In this document: positions 15,779 through 23,817 of the stretch, one piece after another
How positions within the stretch are numbered: the first letter of the stretch is position 1
How the letters are laid out: each line of letters opens with the position of its first letter
Assembly (NCBI GenBank): GCA_015057055.1
Contig: SVFE01000013.1
Location: 1 to 51,198 of the forward strand
Source: Lachnospiraceae bacterium
GTDB taxonomy: Bacteria; Bacillota; Clostridia; Lachnospirales; Lachnospiraceae
Reading direction: 5' to 3'
Length of the DNA: 51,198 nucleotides
Notes under the pieces: model-generated
What the model was told of the DNA's origin: nothing
The model's input: the letters and a program-made list of their open reading frames with translations, nothing else
Database searches by the model: none
Program-made: the position numbers and the translations under genes

Positions 15779-16480
15779 ATGAAAAATAGAAACATAAAAA
15801 GCATAATATTCGGTTTCATAATTATTTCACTTCTTTGCAGTGGCTGTAAACCAAAATACACCGGTGAAGATTATGAGGCTATTCATACCTGCGAAGTGGT
15901 GGAAGATATTACGCAGGAGGAGATTGTTAGTTTTGAGAATATGTTGATTCGTTATAGATATACACAAAATTGGATAGAAGAGTGTGAAAAAGTTGGAAAT
16001 ATTTATTACACGCTTTGTATTTTTAGTGATGGTTCAGTTTATTGCATAAAAGAGTATCACAAATCAGGTTCTGAGCATTTGTTTATCAATTGCAATGATG
16101 AAGTGTGGCAATTTGTAACAGATGTATATTATCTTGGAAAACTATCGGGAGAAGATTTGTTTTTTTTAAATTTTTATATTTCAGAAGTTAATTTTGAAAG
16201 TGACTATTATTTCCGTGAGATGATAGATACGATACCGACTAGTGAGGAAAATGTTAATTTGCAGGACGAGGCATGGATTAGTTGTGGGGGCGCAATAGTT
16301 CGTGAGATGGAGAACGGTGATGAAGAACATTTTTCAGTAGAAGCAAGAAGACACGAGGGCGACAGAATTATAATAACTCTAAGAACTTATGACAGAAATG
16401 CCATAAAAGCCATGGATATTCTCACCGAAAGCTGGTTCTATGAGAAATGGTTGGAACTGATATTTGAAGGGGCAGAGTAA
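15779..16480 (+). CDS. Putative lipoprotein, unknown function
   Basis: 233 residues from ATG 15779, placed by the AAAAGGAGGGGG ribosome site. The N-terminus is a lipoprotein signal: basic start, hydrophobic core, then LLCSGC with Cys23 as the likely lipidated residue. The mature part is acidic and rich in aromatic residues, with no family I recognise. It lies 16 bases after the secreted protease and is probably co-transcribed. An inhibitor, chaperone or partner of that protease is possible but unproven. Confidence 0.7.
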   Translation: MKNRNIKSIIFGFIIISLLCSGCKPKYTGEDYEAIHTCEVVEDITQEEIVSFENMLIRYRYTQNWIEECEKVGNIYYTLCIFSDGSVYCIKEYHKSGSEHLFINCNDEVWQFVTDVYYLGKLSGEDLFFLNFYISEVNFESDYYFREMIDTIPTSEENVNLQDEAWISCGGAIVREMENGDEEHFSVEARRHEGDRIIITLRTYDRNAIKAMDILTESWFYEKWLELIFEGAE

Positions 16481-16488
16481 ATATTGAC

Positions 16489-16520
16489 GGGGAGGGCATT
16501 GCATTTACCCTCCCCATTAA
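16489..16520. terminator. Terminator between convergent lipoprotein genes
   Basis: Perfect stem GGGGAGGG (16489-16496) with CCCTCCCC (16508-16515), 11-base loop, followed by a weak AT stretch. Confidence 0.7.
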
Positions 16521-16530
16521 TTATTTCAAC

Positions 16531-17469
16531 CTAATCTACGGTACCGACCTGACAGATGGCAGGATCGAAAACAGGGCACGCGCCGCCGGTAGAATAATGA
16601 GCACCTGCGATGCATTGATATATCGTACCTTCCGCGTAATCGCCCACTTTTGTAACAGGATATAAGAAATGAAAACCGCAACCATGGGCATCCGCAAATT
16701 CAACAACGGTATCCCAAAGTATTCCGGCACCATCCGGTCCGAAGATATCCGGGGTAGGTGAAGGCGTTCCCCAACGAATGTCGCCAATGTTGGTGTAGGT
16801 CGTGTAAATAACGTAAATCGGACACCCTTCTGCTGAAGTTTGCAATGTCCAGGTATGCAAAGGATAAGGAAAAGACGGTAAAGCGGAGGTGTCAGGAGCA
16901 GGGGTGGATGCACCACCATTTTCTTGTGACACTTCTACCGGGGTTTCGCTTAGATAATTATTGGATGCAAATGCGACCTGTCCGTTGTAATCGAACATGT
17001 ACCAGCCGGTTTCGTTACACTGTGCAGTAACCGTTACTTCCTGATTGGTGGAAAGACTTCCTAAGGTTTCGCCGGTTGTGTCGGGCAAATTCCGGACATT
17101 AACGGTCTGGGTTGCGTACAGGGTGGCTGTCATTTCCGTATAAGTATAGATGGCTTGCGGCTCCGCTACCGGTTCTTCGGAATCTTCTTCGGAATCCACC
17201 TCGGGATTTTCTGTGTTTTCCACAGAATTTTCCTCCGAGTCGGTATCATTTTCAGATAAAGAATTTTCTTCTTCCGATACCGTTATATCTTCGGAAACCG
17301 TGTCTACCGTCATATCTCCGGAAACTGTATCTACCGTCATATCTCCGGAAACCGTGTCTACCGTCATATCTCCGGAAACTGTGTTGACGGAAGTATTCTC
17401 CGCGCCGCAGCCGGCGCAAACGGAAATAATCAGAACGCTGAGAAAGATGCAAAAAAGATTTTTCTTCAT
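16531..17469 (-). CDS. SH3-domain lipoprotein with tandem-repeat linker
   Basis: 312 residues. A lipoprotein signal (MKKNLFCIFLSVLIISVCAGC) is followed by a repeat region in which TVSGDMTVD recurs, then an acidic linker (about 60-110). A bacterial SH3 domain follows (about 115-185; TVNVRNLPDTTGETLGSL, NETGWYMFDYNGQVAFASNNYL), then a Cys-containing C-terminal domain of about 110 residues that I do not recognise. Bacterial SH3 domains usually bind cell wall. The repeats come from a 27-bp minisatellite (17297-17377). A promoter (17540-17568) and an 8-bp inverted repeat in the leader precede it. Confidence 0.82.
   Translation of the reverse strand: MKKNLFCIFLSVLIISVCAGCGAENTSVNTVSGDMTVDTVSGDMTVDTVSGDMTVDTVSEDITVSEEENSLSENDTDSEENSVENTENPEVDSEEDSEEPVAEPQAIYTYTEMTATLYATQTVNVRNLPDTTGETLGSLSTNQEVTVTAQCNETGWYMFDYNGQVAFASNNYLSETPVEVSQENGGASTPAPDTSALPSFPYPLHTWTLQTSAEGCPIYVIYTTYTNIGDIRWGTPSPTPDIFGPDGAGILWDTVVEFADAHGCGFHFLYPVTKVGDYAEGTIYQCIAGAHYSTGGACPVFDPAICQVGTVD
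17297..17377. repeat. 27-bp tandem repeat inside the SH3 lipoprotein gene
   Basis: Three near-identical 27-bp units (17297-17323, 17324-17350, 17351-17377) with degenerate partial copies on both sides. They differ mainly at C/T and G/A positions that are silent. Each unit encodes nine linker residues, so unit gain or loss would change stalk length without breaking the frame. Confidence 0.9.
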
Positions 17470-17539
17470 TGTAGGATTCTCCTTTGTGATAACCGGTTAC
17501 TTACCCGCCCGGTTATGATGATTTGTTATTATCCAATTC

Positions 17540-17568
17540 ATTATATAGAACTTCCCCGAAAGAGTAAA
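17540..17568 (-). promoter_or_regulatory. Promoter of the SH3 lipoprotein gene
   Basis: On minus, TTTACT (17568-17563), 17 bases, then TATAAT (17545-17540). Downstream in the leader, ATAACCGG and CCGGTTAT (about 17488-17516) form an 8-bp inverted repeat that could fold or bind a regulator. Confidence 0.5.
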
Positions 17569-17583
17569 GAATGAAAATCCCCC

Positions 17584-17612
17584 GTTACAACAACGCAATT
17601 TTGCGGTATAAT
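17584..17612 (+). promoter_or_regulatory. Promoter giving a possibly leaderless pseudouridine synthase mRNA
   Basis: GTTACA (17584-17589), 17 bases, then TATAAT (17607-17612). The A of ATG 17619 is the seventh base after the -10 box, where transcription normally begins. No ribosome site lies before that ATG. Confidence 0.45.
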
Positions 17613-17618
17613 TTCCTC

Positions 17619-18410
17619 ATGAATACGAAAATTATTTACGAAGACGAATCGATTATTGTGTGCCACAAGCCGGCGGGATTTCCGGTGCAGACCAAAAAAT
17701 TAGGGCAGCCGGATGTGGAGACGGAACTGAAAAATTATTTGAAGGGTAAAACGCCGGGAGGCGGCGCGCCTTATCTTGGCATTGTTCACCGTCTGGACCA
17801 GCCGGTGGAGGGCCTTATGGTGGTCGCCAAAACGGCGAAGGTTGCGGCAGCTTTGTCGGCCGCTGTAGACCACAATGAGAATAAAAAAAATGAAAAGAAC
17901 TCCGCCGGGGAAATGATTAAAATATACCACGCCCGGATTTTTGGCGAACCGAAAAAAGAGGCCGGATATTTGGAGCATTTCTTAAAAAAAGAGGAACGGA
18001 CCAATTTGTCTATTGTAGTTTCGACGAGATGTGATGAAAGAGTGGGGCTTGCGGGAGCAAATGAAAATCCGGCAGGTAAAAAAACAAAGAATACGGCCAA
18101 AAAAGCAAAGCTGTACTACGCGGTAACGGGGCCCGGCGAAGTACTGGTGCGGCTCTACACCGGACGACATCATCAAATCCGGGTGCAGTTTGCGGCGGAA
18201 GGAACTCCGCTTCTTGGTGATACCAAATACGGCACGGAAGCATCCGTGGCCCGCAGCAGGGAACTGGGAATGCGAAATGTAGCGCTCAAGGCAGTATATC
18301 TGGCATTTTCCCATCCGAAAAGCGGCAAACCGCTGGAGTTTTTCCTGCCGGGAGAAGAACCTTTCCGGGAAAAAATAGAGCAGCTCATCCGGGAGACGGA
18401 AACAGGATAA
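17619..18410 (+). CDS. RluA-family pseudouridine synthase
   Basis: 263 residues from ATG 17619. An in-frame ATG at 17571 would add 16 residues (MKIPRYNNAILRYNFL) that lie upstream of the -10 box and match nothing in the family. Motifs: HKPAGFPVQ, the catalytic-loop GIVHRLDQPVEGLMV with its Asp, RLYTGRHHQIRVQFA and PLLGDTKYG. It isomerises uridine to pseudouridine in rRNA or tRNA; the target site is not evident. There is no S4 domain. A Lys/Asn-rich insertion lies around residues 88-100. Confidence 0.85.
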   Translation: MNTKIIYEDESIIVCHKPAGFPVQTKKLGQPDVETELKNYLKGKTPGGGAPYLGIVHRLDQPVEGLMVVAKTAKVAAALSAAVDHNENKKNEKNSAGEMIKIYHARIFGEPKKEAGYLEHFLKKEERTNLSIVVSTRCDERVGLAGANENPAGKKTKNTAKKAKLYYAVTGPGEVLVRLYTGRHHQIRVQFAAEGTPLLGDTKYGTEASVARSRELGMRNVALKAVYLAFSHPKSGKPLEFFLPGEEPFREKIEQLIRETETG

Positions 18411-18419
18411 GTCGGAAAA

Positions 18420-19553
18420 ATGATATCGTGGGATAATTCTGAAGAAATCGTTCATACTGATGATATGGACGATTTTTTTAATGGGTTCTCAGAACCGGAG
18501 AGAAAAAATAAAATATACCGATACGGAGCGTACGCCGCAATTATCATAGGTATTTGGGCGTTTTTCCGATTCCTGCTTCCGCTGGTGTGGCCCCTGGTTT
18601 TGGCAGCGGCTTTTGTGGTGCCCTCTGCATCCCTGATGCGCCGAATCGGAGAAAAGATTCCTTTGGGAAAGGGGATGCTGACCGGGGCATTTCTCATTCT
18701 TTTTGTTACGGCGGTCTTTGGGATTGTCTGGCTCTTGCTTGCGTGGATAATGCACGGAATCTCCGCATTTTCGGGAAATTTGGACCGGATTACGGTGGAA
18801 ATATACAGTTTTCTTCACGGAGTCTGTGATACGGCGGAAGCTAAGATGGGCATGGAGAGGGGACGCCTTTGGATTTTTCTGGAAAGCAATGCAGGGACAA
18901 TGGTAACTTCTTTCCGGGAGGATTTTTTGCCGAAAATGATGACCGGTTCAGTGCAGTACATTAAGATTCTGGTGGCTGGGGTTGCGTTCTTTTTGATTAC
19001 TTTTGTATCGGCGGTTCTGCTGGCAAAGGACTATGAAATCATCAAAGCGAAGGTTTTGGAAATCCCTTTGCTGGTCAAATGCTTTGCCATAGCGGTGAAG
19101 GTGGGCAGTTGGCTGAAGAGTTATCTCAAAGCGCAGCTTGCGGTGATGGCGGCAGTTACGGTGGTGTGCGCTGTGGGATACAAGATAGCCGGCGTAGAAA
19201 ATGCCATTATCACAGGGCTGGTGACGGGAGTACTGGATTTGCTTCCTTTCATCGGCGCAGGCATCATTCTGTGGCCTATGGCCATCTGGTTTATCCTGAC
19301 GGGAGAATACGGAAAAACAGTGACGATAGTACTGGTTTATCTTATCTGCGTTTTTGTCCGGGAGTTTTTAGAGCCTCGACTTTTGGGGAAAACCGTGGGA
19401 TTTTTGCCGGTATTTATGCTGGCTTCCATGTACGGCGGCGTAAAGCTCTACGGAATACTGGGTGTGCTTTTGGGGCCGTTGTCCGTACTTTTGTTTCGGG
19501 AAATTGCATTTTCCGGCGGTAAATCGGTTGACAAAGAGCAAGGAAAACTCTAA
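18420..19553 (+). CDS. AI-2E/PerM-family permease (YtvI-like)
   Basis: 377 residues with about seven or eight membrane segments and the family's C-terminal signatures DLLPFIGAGIILWPMAIW and REFLEPRLLGKTVGFLP. It follows the pseudouridine synthase by nine bases. Family members export small molecules or ions, and a Firmicute branch (YtvI) is linked to sporulation. The sequence does not decide between these. Confidence 0.82.
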   Translation: MISWDNSEEIVHTDDMDDFFNGFSEPERKNKIYRYGAYAAIIIGIWAFFRFLLPLVWPLVLAAAFVVPSASLMRRIGEKIPLGKGMLTGAFLILFVTAVFGIVWLLLAWIMHGISAFSGNLDRITVEIYSFLHGVCDTAEAKMGMERGRLWIFLESNAGTMVTSFREDFLPKMMTGSVQYIKILVAGVAFFLITFVSAVLLAKDYEIIKAKVLEIPLLVKCFAIAVKVGSWLKSYLKAQLAVMAAVTVVCAVGYKIAGVENAIITGLVTGVLDLLPFIGAGIILWPMAIWFILTGEYGKTVTIVLVYLICVFVREFLEPRLLGKTVGFLPVFMLASMYGGVKLYGILGVLLGPLSVLLFREIAFSGGKSVDKEQGKL

Positions 19554-19599
19554 ACTTCTATAAGAGAAAGAAATATAAGAAAAGGAATGGATTGGAAAG

Positions 19600-21039
19600 A
19601 TGGGAGAGAATAAGAAACTTGTAGAAGCCATCACTTCCATGGAAGTGGATTTTGCACAGTGGTACACCGACGTAGTAAAGAAGGCGGAGCTGATTGATTA
19701 TGCCAGCGTGAAGGGCTGTATGGTAATCAAGCCGGCAGGGTACGCATTGTGGGAAAATATTCAGCGGGAGTTGGATGCAAAGTTTAAGGCAACCGGCGTA
19801 GAAAACGTATACATGCCGATGTTTATTCCCGAGAGTCTTCTTCAGAAAGAGAAAGACCACGTGGAAGGATTTGCTCCGGAGGTTGCATGGGTAACCCATG
19901 GCGGTATGGAGCCTTTGCAGGAGCGTCTTTGCGTACGTCCTACATCTGAAACTCTGTTCTGTGATTTTTATAAAGATGATGTGCAGTCTTATCGTGATTT
20001 GCCCAAGTGCTACAACCAGTGGTGCAGCGTGGTGCGTTGGGAAAAGACCACAAGACCCTTCCTTCGCAGCCGTGAATTTTTGTGGCAGGAAGGTCATACC
20101 GTGCATGCAACGGCAGAGGACGCAGAAGCAAGAACCATTCAGATGCTGAATGTCTATGCGGATTTCTGCGAAGAGTATCTTGCAATTCCGGTAATCAAGG
20201 GACGTAAGACGGACAAAGAAAAATTTGCGGGAGCGGAAGCGACCTACACCATCGAAGCATTGATGCACGACGGTAAAGCGCTGCAGTCCGGTACCAGCCA
20301 CAACTTCGGCGACGGATTTGCAAAAGCCTTCGGCATTCAGTACACCGACAAAGACAATACATTGAAATATTGCCACCAGACTTCCTGGGGTATGAGTACC
20401 CGTATTATCGGCGGTATCATAATGGTGCACGGAGATGATTCCGGACTTGTCATTCCTCCTCGTATTGCACCGACGCAGGTAATGGTAATCCCCATCCAGC
20501 AGAAGAAGGAAGGGGTACTTGATAAGGCATTCGAAATGAAGGAGCGTCTCCTTGCGGCCGGATTCAAGGTAAAAGTAGATGACAGCGATAAGACACCCGG
20601 ATTTAAATTTGCCGAGCAGGAAATGCGTGGTATTCCGGTACGTATCGAAATCGGACCCAAGGATTTGGAAGCAGGAAAATGCATTATTGTCAGACGTGAC
20701 AACAGAGAAAAGACGGAAGTTTTATTGGAAGAGCTGGAAGCAAAGACCGGCGAAATCCTGGAAAGAATGCAGAAGGAAATGCTGGAGCGTGCAAGAAAAC
20801 ACGTGGAAGAGCATACATACGTGGCAGAAACCTACGATGAATTCTGCGATATCATCGAGAACAAGCCCGGCTTTGTAAAAGCTATGTGGTGTGAAGAACT
20901 TGCCTGCGAAGAAAAGATTAAGGAAGATACCACCGCTACCAGCAGATGTATGCCCTTTATTCAGGAGAAGATTGCCGGACGCTGCGTGTGCTGCGGAAAA
21001 CCTGCCACCAAGATGGTTTATTGGGGCAAGGCATATTAA
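19600..21039 (+). CDS. proS: Prolyl-tRNA synthetase, archaeal/eukaryotic-like type
   Basis: 479 residues. Class II aminoacyl-tRNA synthetase motifs are present: [44 protein letters not shown] and [22 protein letters not shown]. An anticodon-binding domain (about 285-380) is followed by the C-terminal zinc-type domain with [10 protein letters not shown] and a terminal Tyr, as in the shorter ProRS class lacking the INS editing domain. It charges tRNA-Pro in the cytoplasm. Confidence 0.96.
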   Translation: MGENKKLVEAITSMEVDFAQWYTDVVKKAELIDYASVKGCMVIKPAGYALWENIQRELDAKFKATGVENVYMPMFIPESLLQKEKDHVEGFAPEVAWVTHGGMEPLQERLCVRPTSETLFCDFYKDDVQSYRDLPKCYNQWCSVVRWEKTTRPFLRSREFLWQEGHTVHATAEDAEARTIQMLNVYADFCEEYLAIPVIKGRKTDKEKFAGAEATYTIEALMHDGKALQSGTSHNFGDGFAKAFGIQYTDKDNTLKYCHQTSWGMSTRIIGGIIMVHGDDSGLVIPPRIAPTQVMVIPIQQKKEGVLDKAFEMKERLLAAGFKVKVDDSDKTPGFKFAEQEMRGIPVRIEIGPKDLEAGKCIIVRRDNREKTEVLLEELEAKTGEILERMQKEMLERARKHVEEHTYVAETYDEFCDIIENKPGFVKAMWCEELACEEKIKEDTTATSRCMPFIQEKIAGRCVCCGKPATKMVYWGKAY

Positions 21040-21057
21040 GAAAGGTAAGGTAAGAAT

Positions 21058-22251
21058 ATGAATATTCTGGTTATCAATTGCGGAAGTTCCTCATTGAAAT
21101 ATCAGCTGATTGCTTCCGAGTCGGGAGATGTGCGGGCAAAAGGTCTGGCAGAGAGAATCGGTATTGAAGGAAGCTGTCTGACACATCAGCCGGCCGGCAA
21201 GGATAAAGTGGTAAAGGAAGAGGCGATGCCGGATCACAACAAGGCAGTGAAGATGGTTATCGATGCCTTGACCGACAAAGAGCACGGCGTGGTTGCTTCT
21301 CTTAATGAAATCGATGCAGTGGGCCACCGGGTGGTACACGGCGGCGAGAAATTCAAAAAAGCCGTACTCATCGACGATGCAGTGCTGAAGGATATTGAAG
21401 AGCTGAGTGCATTGGCACCCCTTCACAATCCCGCCAACTTAATCGGTATCAATTCCTGCAAGGCAAATATGCCGGATACCCCCATGGTAGCAGTATTTGA
21501 TACGGCATTCCATCAGACCATGCCAAAGAAGGCATACCTGTATGGACTTCCCTATGAATATTATGAAAAATACAAAGTACGTCGCTACGGCTTCCACGGA
21601 ACCAGCCACGACTTTGTATCCAAGCATGCGGCAGAACTCATCGGCAAAGACCGAAAGGATCTGAAAATCATCGTTTGCCATCTTGGAAACGGTGCCAGCG
21701 TATCTGCCGTAAAGAACGGCGAATGTGTGGATACCAGCATGGGTCTTACTCCCTTGGAGGGACTGATTATGGGTACCAGAAGCGGCGATTTGGACCCTGC
21801 CATCTTAGAATTCATCGGAGAGAAGGAAGGCCTGACTCCGGCAGAGGTCAACAATGTGCTGAATAAAAAGTCCGGCGTATACGGACTTTCCGGATATTTG
21901 TCCAGCGACTTTAGAGATTTGGACGAAGCGGCAAGAGGCGGAAATGAGTTGGCAAAGACCACTCTGGATACCTATTGTTACCGGGTGGCAAAATACATCG
22001 GCTCTTACATGATGGCGATGCAGGGCGTGGACATCATTGCATTTACTGCAGGCTGCGGCGAAAACAACTATGCTGTAAGAAGAGGAATCTGTGACTATCT
22101 GGCGTGTCTTGGCGTTACGGTAGATGACGAGAAACTGAAAATCCGCGGCGAGGACCTCATTGTGTCCGAACCGGGAAGCAAAGTAACCGTCATGATTGTA
22201 CCCACCAACGAAGAACTTGCCATTGCCCAGCAGACGATGGAGCTTTTGTAA
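21058..22251 (+). CDS. ackA: Acetate kinase
   Basis: 397 residues, full length. [16 protein letters not shown] at the N-terminus, [45 protein letters not shown] and [10 protein letters not shown]-like FTAGCGENN are all present. It makes ATP and acetate from acetyl phosphate, consistent with a fermentative anaerobe. No pta lies nearby, although the two are often paired. It follows proS closely and ends in a strong terminator. Confidence 0.97.
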   Translation: MNILVINCGSSSLKYQLIASESGDVRAKGLAERIGIEGSCLTHQPAGKDKVVKEEAMPDHNKAVKMVIDALTDKEHGVVASLNEIDAVGHRVVHGGEKFKKAVLIDDAVLKDIEELSALAPLHNPANLIGINSCKANMPDTPMVAVFDTAFHQTMPKKAYLYGLPYEYYEKYKVRRYGFHGTSHDFVSKHAAELIGKDRKDLKIIVCHLGNGASVSAVKNGECVDTSMGLTPLEGLIMGTRSGDLDPAILEFIGEKEGLTPAEVNNVLNKKSGVYGLSGYLSSDFRDLDEAARGGNELAKTTLDTYCYRVAKYIGSYMMAMQGVDIIAFTAGCGENNYAVRRGICDYLACLGVTVDDEKLKIRGEDLIVSEPGSKVTVMIVPTNEELAIAQQTMELL

Positions 22252-22270
22252 AGAAAATAGGTTGTGAAAT

Positions 22271-22310
22271 AAAAGGATGTCTGAACCATACGGAACAGAC
22301 ATCCTTTTTT
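22271..22310. terminator. Terminator between ackA and mecA (both strands)
   Basis: A 13-bp stem, AAAAGGATGTCTG (22271-22283) with CAGACATCCTTTT, 12-base loop and a six-T run. The A-rich 5' arm also gives a T run for the opposite strand. Confidence 0.85.
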
Positions 22311-22337
22311 GTATAATATTTAATTTCTAAAAAAATC

Positions 22338-23135
22338 TTACCCAATCTGCGACAGGGCTTCAATCGCGTTATCCGCTAAAAGCACGTCAAAATGCTCTTC
22401 CATGTAGGCGAGGGAAGCGGGCGTAGCCTTTTCCACGGTGCCGTACTCCATCAGGATGTTGCTCACCTTGATGAAATCCTTCTGGGAGCAATTACCCTTG
22501 TCGAGAAGCAGAAAATACTTTCCGTTGCCGGGGTGTTTGTAGAGGGCACTTTCGCCGTTGTAGTAGCCGTTTAAGAGGCGGGCGATGTCCGTTAAGGAAT
22601 CGAGTTCTGCAAAGGAGCAAAGGCGGAGCATCGGCGCAGCATCCCCGGATTTATCCGAAGCCTTGGGTGCGGGCAGAGCGGGAGCCTTCTTTTCTTTGAA
22701 AGTGTTGCCGTTATTTTCGCCAAGCTTCTTGCCGGCAATCTTACGGAACAGGTCAAACACTTCTTCCGCCGACTGGGGAAGGGATTCCACGGTGTCCTCG
22801 TAGGATTCGTATATTTCCTCTTCGTACATTTCTTCGCCTTCGTGAATGGAAGGGGCAAATTTGGAAAAACGGGTGTCCAACTCTTCCGGGTCTTCCACCT
22901 TGGTGATGATAAAAACGATGCATCCGCTGCTCATGGGGATGGCTTCAATCATCAGGGGAATGTCCTCTGCTTCAAATCCGTATTCGTAACTTGCCTGTTG
23001 CATTACGTCCTTAAACAAGGATTTGGCCTTTTCACTGCCGTAAGCGATTTCGCTTAATTTGAGCTGTCTGCTATCTAAATCCTCTCTGGTGAGAGTGCAT
23101 CTTATTTGGTTTTCGTTCACTTTTTCTATCTTCAT
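22338..23135 (-). CDS. mecA: Adaptor protein MecA (ClpC substrate targeting)
   Basis: 265 residues. The N-terminal substrate-binding part begins MKIEKVNENQIRCTLTREDL and contains YEYGFEAEDIPLMIEAIPMSSGCIVFIITKVE. A variable acidic/Lys/Ala linker (about 95-165) precedes the C-terminal ClpC-binding domain ending in MEEHFDVLLADNAIEALSQIG. It delivers proteins to ClpCP for degradation. AAAGGATG is the ribosome site. A near-palindrome around TCTTATAAGA (about 23190-23208) in the promoter region could be an operator. Confidence 0.93.
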   Translation of the reverse strand: MKIEKVNENQIRCTLTREDLDSRQLKLSEIAYGSEKAKSLFKDVMQQASYEYGFEAEDIPLMIEAIPMSSGCIVFIITKVEDPEELDTRFSKFAPSIHEGEEMYEEEIYESYEDTVESLPQSAEEVFDLFRKIAGKKLGENNGNTFKEKKAPALPAPKASDKSGDAAPMLRLCSFAELDSLTDIARLLNGYYNGESALYKHPGNGKYFLLLDKGNCSQKDFIKVSNILMEYGTVEKATPASLAYMEEHFDVLLADNAIEALSQIG

Positions 23136-23289
23136 AATCTCACATCCTTTCGGGTGTTTGGATATTCTATAATCAAATTTACTTAACTACTATCTTATAA
23201 GAATAGTATACTAATCGGCGATAATTTCGTCAATAACGCATAATACCATATTCACAAAAGATTCGCAAATTTTCTACAAAAGCATTGCT

Positions 23290-23500
23290 TTTTTTGCGAG
23301 AACTGTTTATAATGCATTTCAATAAGCGGTTTCGGGCAATCTGCACCGGAACGGAGGATCGCAGTACTTTTCAATAATCCAGTCTATAGGATATCTTATG
23401 AATTCTGCCGGATATTTGTTCCGGCTCTGCCGGTCGTAAGTCATACGCGACCGGGTCTTGTAAGCATATGTGCTTATTCAGGGTTTTCCAGTTTTTAGAT
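23290..23500 (+). ncRNA. Candidate structured small RNA with its own promoter
   Basis: TTGCTT, 17 bases, TATAAT (about 23287-23315) starts a region without a convincing ORF. The predicted RNA has two GC-rich hairpins, GCCGGA/TCCGGC (about 23408-23426) and CCGGTCG/CGACCGG (about 23431-23455). Near-terminal AATAAGC (about 23323) and GCTTATT (about 23473) can pair to close the structure, competing with a local TAAGCA/TGCTTA hairpin. Length (~190) and end pairing recall 6S RNA, but I do not recognise the family. No clear T-run terminator follows. Confidence 0.35.
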
Positions 23501-23590
23501 TATTATATCACTAAATTTTTCACGAATGATTTTTTGGTGCCGTCCGAACCTCTTATTATCTTTAGACCGGCTTTTGACCGGAGGGAATGC

Positions 23591-23749
23591 ATGAAAATTT
23601 TTCACAGAAATCAATCCTTTTGGGAAGGAATGTACATTCTAAATCATATACATTTTTGGCAATCCTATTCAAAAAAGAATTTGACAAAAACAGTAGTTGT
23701 GCAAAAAAATGAAAGGCAAAAAGACCCTCTTAGACAAATAAAGCCTTAA
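23591..23749 (+). CDS. Possible 52-residue small protein
   Basis: ATG 23591 follows GGAGGGAATGC, a good ribosome site, and the frame stays open for 52 codons (MKIFHRNQSFWEGM ... DPLRQIKP). It is basic, with several aromatic residues, and has no membrane helix or known motif. An inverted pair (GACCGGcttttgaCCGG-type) lies just upstream. It could be a leader or small protein, or chance in AT-rich DNA. Confidence 0.3.
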   Translation: MKIFHRNQSFWEGMYILNHIHFWQSYSKKNLTKTVVVQKNERQKDPLRQIKP

Positions 23750-23764
23750 AATGTCAAAATTGTA

Positions 23765-23793
23765 ATGACGGAAAAAGGCCGGTCTGTTATAAT
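23765..23793 (+). promoter_or_regulatory. Promoter of the GH18 gene
   Basis: ATGACG (23765-23770), 17 bases, then TATAAT (23788-23793), 24 bases before the ATG, with GGGAGGA as ribosome site. Confidence 0.55.
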
Positions 23794-23817
23794 AGGGACA
23801 ATTGGGAGGATTCCGAG

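Noticed and set aside
17150-17518. Ser/Val repeat-rich plus-strand frame of 122 residues
   Set aside because: It is the antisense reading of the 27-bp tandem repeat in the SH3 lipoprotein gene and has no start signal.
23136-23817. Cyclic-di-GMP riboswitch upstream of the GH18 gene
   Set aside because: The window has several EAL genes, so I looked for the GEMM-type conserved core in this gap and did not find it.
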